Below are positions 54,449 to 63,012 of a stretch of DNA of 63,012 nucleotides, one piece after another (the first letter of the stretch is position 1; every line of letters starts with the position of its first letter). The stretch is from NCBI GenBank assembly GCA_015499995.1, contig JADNRV010000279.1, positions 1-63,012 on the forward strand, given 5' to 3'. The position numbers were made by a program, and so were the translations under genes. The stretch comes from Flammula alnicola. Its lineage: Eukaryota > Basidiomycota > Agaricomycetes > Agaricales > Strophariaceae. Under the pieces are notes generated by a model. The model saw only the letters and a program-made list of their open reading frames with translations. It was not told where the DNA came from and made no database searches.

Positions 54449-54718
54449 CATCGGCACATTTACCGGCGATCCAATCACCCGCAGTAACCGTCGCCACTAC
54501 ACCGGCCCTAAACTCAACCGCCTGAAAAATTCCAACCTGGCTCTTCTGTTCTCTTTCGACCACTTACATTACAATCACGTCCATATAGTAGCTATAGCAC
54601 ACTAATACAACAGGCTTGTAGTTAGCGTTTAATACATCCTACATAGAAACTAAGACACTAAAAACAAAAGTAGCAGTATCAGGAAAACTTAGGCAGCATA
54701 GGTTAACGTCAATACGCA

Positions 54719-57700
54719 GTGCAACAAGAAGATCAATATGCAGTGCAACAATACGAACAAAACCCGCGTCTCCGCTGGGCATTGGTGCGTGAATGGCCAT
54801 TCGATACAGCCGCGGTGATAAACCAGGCGGAAAACGGCCGTCTTGATTCGCATGTCGAGGTTGATCATCCCCTACATGTAAGTGCTTCACACCTTACAGC
54901 GACCAGCAGCTAAGACAATGAACAGACCATCCTTTCCCATCTCACTCGATGGGAACGAAGGCCTTCAACGATCACAGCCAGGAAGGCCTTCGCCTTGCGG
55001 GTCTGCTGCGCTATCAAGCCGCGTCAAAAGGCCCTCTCACCAGCCTCTCCTCGATGCCCGTTCACAATGCCAGCACGCAACCCATGAAACGCTAGTCGCT
55101 CTAATCTCGCCTACAAAGTGGTAGATATCTTCGCACATCTGGAGAAGGGTAATACGGTGCCGGAGCTCCTTCGTCCAAAACTCTGACCCGGGACTTGATC
55201 CCCAAGGAAAAGGTGAGCAGCATAGGTACTCGCCTCCCAAAACTCATAATTGACCGAGCACATGTCCAGTACTTTGAGAGGCTGGCAAACTGCCCATCCA
55301 TTCTAAAGAAATGTCGCCAGCTCCTCAATAACGTGATCGTCGATGAACCTCACAGACATGGAGCTCACAACATCCATCTGCATCACCTAAGGCGCCTGGC
55401 CCGGCTGAGACGTTAACAAAATGGACCTATCATCGACAATTTCCGGGTAGCGGCATTGCATCTATCGTATATGTTGCATATGCCAGCTCAAACCTCCAAC
55501 GACATTTTACCGGATCTGCCCAACAATCTAAACGATCTGCTACGCTTCGAAACTCCGTGCGTCGACTTGGTTTACAATTTCAATATAATATCTGACCTTT
55601 TCATCCAGCGCCGATCCATCCCATACACAGGAAAGCTCGATGGTATCCAGCGTTCATCGATTGTACCTCTTACTCCAAAGGAACAAGAGGGTGCGACCGC
55701 CCTGCTCGGGCAATCAACAGCGGCCCAGCTCCGTATACCGCTTCAAGCTGCGCTAAATATTTCTCCCTTGTACTTGCTGTTGCCGTTCGCACTGCGTAAG
55801 AAGCACTGGGGCGAGAAAATCTGGCAAAGCTATCCGAGGCCCTTGGAAATCAACGCCCTCTCGCTCTGCGTCTGCTCGAGGACGACATTTGGCGCACGCT
55901 TTACGGAATTGCACAGGGGAGGCCAATTATGCAATCTTTGGCCCAGCTTATGCAAATGCCATCGTGGAGAGTTATGGAGTTACTTCCTACGACAGATCCT
56001 GCATTCCTGTTCTTCACCGGTGAGTATACCCTGACCAGTTATTGGAAACCCCATTTGAATCATTTGTTTTTTTCCACCCCAGCGGAGCCAACTCGCCAGA
56101 TAGCATGGGCCCCCTCTGCAGCGGCTCCTTCTGGATCCTCTGTTTCTCCCCATCAGCCGCCTTCACCTGGAAGCGCCTCAGCAACCAATGCGGCTGCTAA
56201 ACAGATACAACCGGCCCCTCCCCTTCCATCTCATGGAGCCTCAACTCCGCCCCATGCTCCTGACGACCAGATGCCTCCACCCCACCCCACTTCTGCTGAT
56301 CCAGTGGCCTCCAAATTTCCCGGCAATATCACACCGTCACCCCCTCGTCAGCCATCTCTAGCCTCCATTTCCGGCAATCCGACGCCACCCCCACCCCCCT
56401 ATCGGCAGCTTTCTGCGGTGGTCCTTCCTCAGCGACCCGACACTCCTATTGTGGATCAGTCTGAAAGCACGATGAATGATCCGGACTCCAGCGAGCTCTC
56501 CGACATGGATACTGATGGAGACGGCCCCGGAGCCCCGCGACAAGATGCCGACATCGCAATGGACGATATTCCAGTGGGCAACAATGACGTCGCAATGAAC
56601 GATATTCCGCCCACCCTGCAGACAAGGATAACAGTTGGACACGTTCCTCAACCCGGATCAAGGACAAGGAGCACCTTGCATCGGCGACCAGTCCAACCAC
56701 AGGCCCGATGCCATCTAATCTTTCCCAGTCGAAGAAGCGTCCGGCCCCGTCCAACCAGTCCAAGACAAACAAACGTCGCAGAACAACCCAGATGCCAGAC
56801 ACAGTCGAGAGCGACGAGGAAGAAGAGGATTTTCTGCCGGTCATAAAACCCAATACCTCCGAAAAGACATGGTATTGGCAATCGATTAATGCAGATGTAT
56901 TTGTACGTTTTTTTTCCCCTCGTGTATTCTATACAATACTGACGTCGTGCTAGGCTGATCCAGACCCCGTGAACCTTGATACAAGCACAATGCCACAGGT
57001 GAGTGAAAGCTTTATGGCATTGCTTACATCCCTTCATCGTTTGACCTTCAGGAATACGAGTCGGAGAAAAGCTTCACTGCTTATGGCCCCAAGGGCGAGG
57101 CATTCGATTTCAAGCCAACCGTCCAAGTATTGATACTTTCTACCTACCAATCTCATGGCATGCTGATTCATCTTCAGGACGAATCGACTCTCCAGACCCT
57201 CCTTGCTATAGCGAATGCTGTGCAGGGAGAGTACAGGGATTCGAAGCCTCTGCACGTCACAGACAAGGACCAGTCCGCGCTCTCCATCATGACAGAGGTC
57301 GAGTTTGCCCGGATGAGCGATTCGAGGGTGCAGGAGATCCTGCGCACAAAACACATCGTTATCACGGACACCACCGACGGCAAAGCATCGTTTAAGGAGG
57401 CGCTTAGGGATATTGCTCCATTGGACAGCGTGGTCGATATTCAAGGTAAGTCGATCCCAGGGTATTGAGATTGTTTATTAACACCGTCCTATACAGACCA
57501 GTCCCTTCCTATCGGCAAGTATGCTGACGCGCGTGTCAAGAAGGGGACCGTCCGGCAGCTATACGAGTGTTCGCAGCAACCCCGCAGTAAAGTGCTGAAC
57601 GCCTTGAATTTCCCGCTGCCCTCGCGGGCTCGAACGGACGACATTCGCTTCCGAGATACATGCTCTGCGTGCGACGCTGAACGGAGTCAGGTGGAAGCCG

Positions 57701-59199
57701 GGTATGCCCACTCATGCAGCGATTTTCGATGGGGGCTGGCGGCCACGAAGGGTGCCTTCCACGGACTACACGATGACAGTGACGGCCTCGGCACATTTGT
57801 CATTCCCATGTTTGGGGCCAAATGGTGGATCTTGGCTCGTGTTAAACCCGGTTTCGAAGGGACAGTCGACTTTGCCAGCATCGCCACCTTCTTGGAAGGA
57901 AAGTTTGACTTGGAAAAGGTTCCCGAGGGATGGTCGCTGGAGGCTGTTGTCCTCACTCCCGGCACAAAACTGTAGGTCTCACGTTCTCCTCCCGGCATGT
58001 GAAGCCTAACGCCCCGTTTGACGCGCTAGCATCATGCGACCGAATACACCTCACGCTGTCTTCACCCTCGAGCATAGTGTTTGTGAGGGTGGTCATTTTT
58101 ATGCCACTTCGACAATTAGGGATACATTGTATGGTCTGATTCACTGTTTCGTGGCAGAGAGGTACATCAGCAATACCTCCCATGGCCCGTCAAGATTTCT
58201 CCTCCGCCAAATGCTCGCCTTTTATCACACGGCTCTTGTCAAGGGTGAAGTGGAACGCGATGGTGAGTCCATCGGTCAATCTATGCGCCGCCAATTTTTT
58301 GTAACCCTTGCCAACCTGCTCTCAGAGCGAGCGTGGGCACACGTACCCAATCTGGAGACCATGGATGGCTTCAAGGAGCTTTTGACCGTTTGTTACCTTG
58401 GGGTACTCATGAACGTGCTTGACTTCGAGACCTATAGCTATCCGGGACAGGACCCGGGTTCAGCTTTGACGCCGAAGCAAGAACAATGACATATACTCCA
58501 CGACTACAACGCCATGTCCCTCTTGAATCGCTTAGCTTGCATGCGTGCGCGAGGCCTCGCACTGGATCTCTTGGAGTGGGTCGCCTGCAATTACGAGTTA
58601 AGGCTGTCGGGGAAATCTTTGAGAACACGCATACAGTATTCGCGACTGGCATGAACCGATTGTGCATCAGTTTGATGCTATACAAGCAATTGGCGGAAAG
58701 GCAAAGCATCGAAGGCGCTCCGAATTGTACTTTGGAGGCTATCGGAAGGCAACTCCAGGGATTTTTCCTGACGACCACTACTTGCAGGTCGGCATAGATC
58801 ATGCAATCGTGGAGGTTTTTACGAGCGACGAGTACGACAGTTCAGACGAGTCGATGTCTCTCGACGTTGACCTTGACGAAGTCTTCTCGATCCACAAGAT
58901 GGATCCACCCCGGAAACATTGCGGTGAAGGCTACATCTTAGTCAAAATGTTCCCGTTACTGACTCGACGTACACTAGGCGTCGACCTCAAAGAAGTGGGC
59001 ATATCGGAACGGGATCGACTTTACATGGCGCACATGAAAATTGACTACGCAAGTATGACCGTCAAACAGGAGCCCGCAGGTAGGCCCGTTGCTTTTCACA
59101 TCGATCGTAGCATTAATTATTCCGACCAGACAAACGTGACATCCGGACTTCAGACGGCGGAGAGGAGGATGAGGAGGCGGTGGCGGACGAGGACGAATA
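54719..59199 (+). pseudogene. JmjC-domain protein gene, copy 2
   Basis: It runs from the shorter QQEDQYAV repeat to the acidic end and TAG at 59197-59199. The JmjC core is readable: GLHDD-type ligands are altered to RLHDD? region still reads FHGLHDD at about 57,765-57,780, GAKWW follows, and NTPHAVFTLEHSVCEGGHFY lies near 58,040-58,100. Where copy 1 has a TGA, this copy has CGA but lacks one A nearby (about 54,957). It has its own frame breaks near 55,815 (GGGGCGAG against GGGGCCGAG), near 57,625-57,715 just before the JmjC core, and elsewhere, but keeps the frame where copy 1 lost single C bases. Neither copy is therefore intact as given. Confidence 0.65.
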
Positions 59200-59266
59200 G
59201 AGGCCAGCGGCCGCCCACACTTTTGTATTTCAAGCGAGCCCAAGATGATTTTTTTGACACTATTTT

Positions 59267-59310
59267 AATCCCTTAGCCAGCACTTTTCTAGTAGTGCTGA
59301 CTAAGGGATT
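59267..59310. terminator. Hairpin between convergent genes, copy 2
   Basis: This is the exact inverted equivalent of 20280-20323, with arms AATCCCTTAGCCAGCACT and AGTGCTGACTAAGGGATT and no base changed. Conservation of the whole 44 bp fits the overall high identity of the copies, so it is not by itself proof of selection. Confidence 0.6.
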
Positions 59311-59565
59311 GATCATCTTTCGACGGAGTCGTGAATATTAAGACAAAATACGCCCGCCCTCGACATCATCATACTATGAACGCCAGTAAGATACTAATAT
59401 CAAACAGAAATAAGCCTATCGGATATAGCGTGCGTGAACTTGCAGAGCGTATGTTCCGCCATGATATAGTCCACACCGACAGTAGCATGCTCTGACTCGT
59501 CTATGCAGCTGGCGATCTCAATATCAGCCCTGTGGAAACCGTCGAGCAGGACCGAACGCTTGGTT

Positions 59566-62500
59566 TCACCTTGGACCGCTCGCTGGTTTGCGTCGCGTGG
59601 GAATGAAACCCACAAATTCAAGAGCTTTTGTCGCCCCTTTGTTGAGAAGCTGCACCATGTGGCCCATTTCATCCTTGGTCGGAGGACAAACTGCCTTGGC
59701 GTAAACGTAGTCTGCGGTAAGGAGATAAGCGGCAAGGTTTCCCAGTTCGGGGAAGCGTGCCGGTCCGCAGGGAGGCTTGAAGAATCTGAAGCATTCCATA
59801 AAGGGAATCTGACCGTCGCTGGACAAACCGGGCCACTGGTATTGCTGCAATTGAGACCAGTATATGTCGGCCAAGTCGGTGGTCTTCTTGTGATTGTGCC
59901 GTCCATAAGCCGCGGGATCACAAAAGAATCTATCGTCTTGATCGCCCATCTCATTGCAAGCAGCGTGAAAATCCATCGCAGAGGTAAACAGCGTCCTTCC
60001 CGTTGTCGAAAACCCGGTGCCAAAGGTGATGGCTCTTCCTACTATAGCGCTGAATACGCCTTCCGTAGTCCGCAAGTGAGAAGGCCCGAAAGGGCCATCA
60101 GGATCGCGCATGTGATCCCTTGTAGGTGCATGCTCTCTGAACGGGATATAGTAGTCCGGTCTTGCACGCAACGCTTGGTAGAGTCGATCGTTAGGTATAT
60201 GAATATCCTTGAAGACCACCAGGTAGCTGTCGGACACGAATTGCCTCAACAATGACAGACGCCGGTTCATGGCGCCCGTCAGTTGTGGAGGAGCCACGTC
60301 CACCGGTAACGCGTTATTGGAGAGAATATCCGTTCGATTCATCAACTGCCCATTGACGAATCGATCGACGACCGCAGCAATATCGCCAATGGTCTTCCTC
60401 TCGACAGACTGAGAATCGAAAATGGGATGGTCGGGACGGACGGGCCTTGGTAGCATCGAACGTAAGCGGTCCTAAATCCAAAAAGGAGCGCCTGTTGATC
60501 GTTTGATATATCTTCCACACTGCATCGAGTGTGAGGATATCGTGCCCGATATCTCGCAACAAAACGTGGACAAAGTAAGCCTGGTACTGGACGCGTTCGC
60601 TTGAAGGATATGCGAGCCAGTTTCCCAGCACCTCCAGACCGTGTCGGCGACGAGTTTATCGTACTCTTTCGAGCACGTCTGGAATGTTGTCCGTCCGCAA
60701 ATCAATAACACATTGAGTATCAGGCAGGTCGAGGCCGCACGACTGCGCGCTGAATGTCGCTCGAACGGCGCCGGACTCTAGCAAGTATACCACATAGTCG
60801 ATCAAAGTCGATAGCCAAGCTACGGATACGGCGTCGGTTCCGTTTAGGATGCCGTGAATATGTTTTAGGATGAAGACGTGGAGCCATAGCCAAGAAGTAT
60901 AAGCTGTGAGCATGATGCAAGAACGTTGCTTTCTCAACAGAAGCGAATTTGCACGCTCGCTCGATTGTAAAGCGCTCACACCGACCCAACTTGAGCGAAG
61001 CAGGGGAACCGACGAAACGTCCAGTGGACGAGAAGTTATAGCGACGTGGTAAGCCTGGAGTGCGTTCATAGATTCGCTTAGCGGAATCTCGGAAGAATCG
61101 GTCAGAATTTCCATGGCCGCGCCGTGAGTTTCATTGTATTCAGAATTGATTACAGTCGAAGTGACCGATTTGATATAGGTTGGAAGCTCTGTTCTCATAA
61201 ATATTACAAAGGGTATAACAACAAAGTATTATGATTTCTACCCACCAGCTCGGTGCGCAGGTGTCTCGCCGTCCACAGCAGCATATATGTCCGCCGTCTC
61301 ATCGTCGTCGTCGACAATGATCATGGGACAATCCTTCGTGCCCTCGACCAAATCAATTCTCTTATGAGAGCGGGTGTTGCGAGATGACGAAGACGTAGCG
61401 GCATTGTGTCTTCCAAATGAAGCGACAAGCTTGTCGTATCCACTGCCGGACCACGCAAGATATAGAACGTCTGTGAAAAATATCAAATGAATAAGCGGTA
61501 CCCGTGAAACCAGCATGCGTTCTCACCCGAGTCGTCTTCCCTAGGTTCGCTATCGTCGAGTCTATCAGAGGGGACTTCTTGTATTTCTTGTTAGGCGCGG
61601 ATGGACCTTCCGACCAAAGTTAGCGAGTGCAATCTGCATCAGGTAATTATAAGAGTCACCCGGCTGAGAGTTTGCCTTGTTTTTTCCTTTGTTCCGCTTT
61701 CTCGGGGTGAATTCAAGCTCGACGCTGCTGCCAGTTTGGTTGTTGGATAGAGGCAATCCCGTCCTCGAGGGACCTGTATAAGAGCGCGCGTGAGAGGAGA
61801 ACAACAACATGCTTACATATAACGATACTTACCTGCATTGCGAGCGATTTTCCGGGGACGAGACGGGGAAGGTGGGTCGACTTCATCTTCACCATCGTCC
61901 AGATCATCTTCTTCTATAGCAGGAACTGATCCAGAGCATACGGCGAAAGGAATATGAGCAGAGTAGAATCTATAATATCTCCACCACTTTGCGTACTGGC
62001 TGTCAACGAGGGTCTGTTGGCTAACAAGGTCAGAATCAAGCAAAATGTTCTCCGTTTCGTTGGATGCGTTGGGAGAGCGCCAACCGGGACCCAGCCTCCA
62101 GGGGCCTACTCGCTGATGATGCCCATCCTCATTGGCAAAGGAAAAGGAGCCCAGGAAAGCGTCGCTGTCAACTCGAGCGCCAATGAGGGGATCCAGTTGG
62201 GCCAGGATACACAGCACAACAGTCAAGAACGACTTGGCAAGAAAAGCGACCAAAGACAAGCGCGGTATGATCACCCTTCCATCTTCCGCGAAAGTCGAAG
62301 GATTGCAAGAGAGCCGTTTTCGCCTACTCATTGGCTAAAGTAAGCTACACGTATGTACACGCAGAAGTAGACAATTACATACTCAGGTGTAATCATCTCA
62401 GGAGTAGTGTATAAAACATTCCCCAATCCCAACGCACCCAACGGCCTTTTCTGGAAATCTCCCGTCATTCCCTTGGGAGGGTACGAAATCAAGGTAACCC

Positions 62501-63012
62501 TGGTTGCCCAACTGAGTTCGTCGGCGGCGGCTGCCGCAGGCGCGATGGGAGGGGAGGAACCATGGCGGCGAAGACCCGAGAAACAGACAGAAGCGAAGGA
62601 ATCCAGCGTGACAAACACACCCGGATAGAGCACGAAGAATCGGCCGGGATCGAACCCTTCCGGGAGGTCGGAGACAGTGGCCATATGCGAATAATGACCA
62701 GGACTATCGTCGGAATCGATATGCTCTTCGCCGGCGCTGCCCATAGAATCTTGGAGCGTTTCAACTGAATACCGGCAAGTTAGAACGAAGATCAATATAG
62801 GTATGAAACGAGAGCAATAATACCGGACGTCGATGGTCGAGTAGGCGCAAGATTAAGCTGGGCGGCAGCGAACGCGCTGTTCCCATTGACACCGACACTA
62901 GGGATATTTAAGAGTTCGGCGTTGATATCGAGGTGCTCCATTATCTCTTCCGGGCCAGTTCGAATTGCACGCATGGCCATGCAGTTGTAACCTGCAAAAG
63001 CTATCAGGCATA
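59566..63012 (-). pseudogene. 2OG-Fe(II) dioxygenase gene, copy 2, frameshifted and 5'-cut by window
   Basis: Exons from the MAMRAIRTGPEEIMEHLD exon (62980) to the final stop (59566-59568) are present. The catalytic exon (62795-62370) is unchanged and keeps HID, RRHGSSPP and TRVTLISYPP. The long last exon has three shifts against copy 1: one added base near 60,672 (CTCGAAAG for CTCAAAG), one lost near 60,640, and two lost near 60,452, plus a changed C-terminus (GFIPTRRKPASGPR). Unless these are sequence errors, the unknown C-terminal region is lost while the dioxygenase core could still be made. Confidence 0.7.

Larger units (their letters stand above)
54275..63012. mobile_element. Dioxygenase element, copy 2, inverted, cut by window end
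   Basis: This is the reverse complement of 16570-25420 with few substitutions and scattered small indels (8738 against 8851 bp). Gene order, introns, hairpin and palindromic array are all conserved. Its inner end lies close to the Spt5-like gene, while the inner end of copy 1 abuts a NACHT gene, so the two ends have different neighbours, as expected for separate insertions. The outer end is outside the window. Confidence 0.9.

Overview
The window looks like an accessory, repeat-rich segment of an Agaricomycete (mushroom-forming basidiomycete) nuclear genome. The signs are genes split by many 45-120 nt GT-AG introns, NACHT-NTPase multigene copies, a fungal Helitron with a DUF6570-type replication initiator, a 2OG-Fe(II) dioxygenase gene of the kind expanded in these fungi, and a DUF6589-like fragment. 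I see no rRNA, tRNA or CRISPR.

Layout. 1-3.7 kb: NACHT gene cut by the window edge, then a broken rearranged copy of part of the OTU locus. 5.3-6.7 kb: small coiled-coil gene between direct repeats. 7.0-13.2 kb: divergent gene pair of unknown function. The minus-strand gene is intact; the plus-strand one is dead (1.56 kb insertion with a 5-bp target duplication, plus two TGA codons). 14.8-25.4 kb: about 10.6 kb of a candidate mobile element with palindromic repeats at its ends. It carries a convergent pair, a 2OG-Fe(II) (possibly TET/JBP-like) dioxygenase gene on plus and a JmjC-domain gene on minus, whose 3' ends meet at a perfectly paired hairpin. 25.3-28 kb: a second NACHT gene whose 5' end is replaced by element sequence. 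29.2-35.7 kb: the most host-like part, an OTU-domain protease gene and a divergent F-box-like gene. 36.2-42.2 kb: NACHT remnants, a foldback element with a 9-bp target duplication, a DUF6589-like fragment, an eroded membrane-protein gene, a duplicated 3' end of the F-box-like gene, and a nearly full NACHT gene broken in its P-loop. 42.8-51.6 kb: a Helitron (Rep, PIF1-type helicase, cysteine-protease domain) split by a 412-bp hAT-type MITE. 51.7-54.2 kb: Spt5-like gene with NGN and KOW domains. 54.3-63.0 kb: an inverted second copy of the dioxygenase element, cut by the window end.

The most unusual item is the 8.8 kb inverted repeat pair. Two copies of a unit encode two different Fe(II)/2-oxoglutarate enzymes, one of a class that acts on DNA or RNA bases or protein and one of a class that acts on histones or proteins, and no transposase is recognisable in them. 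Both copies carry private small indels, and the OTU gene needs four one-base corrections in GC-rich runs. Either the sequence contains homopolymer errors or decay is widespread; intactness calls below should be read with that in mind.
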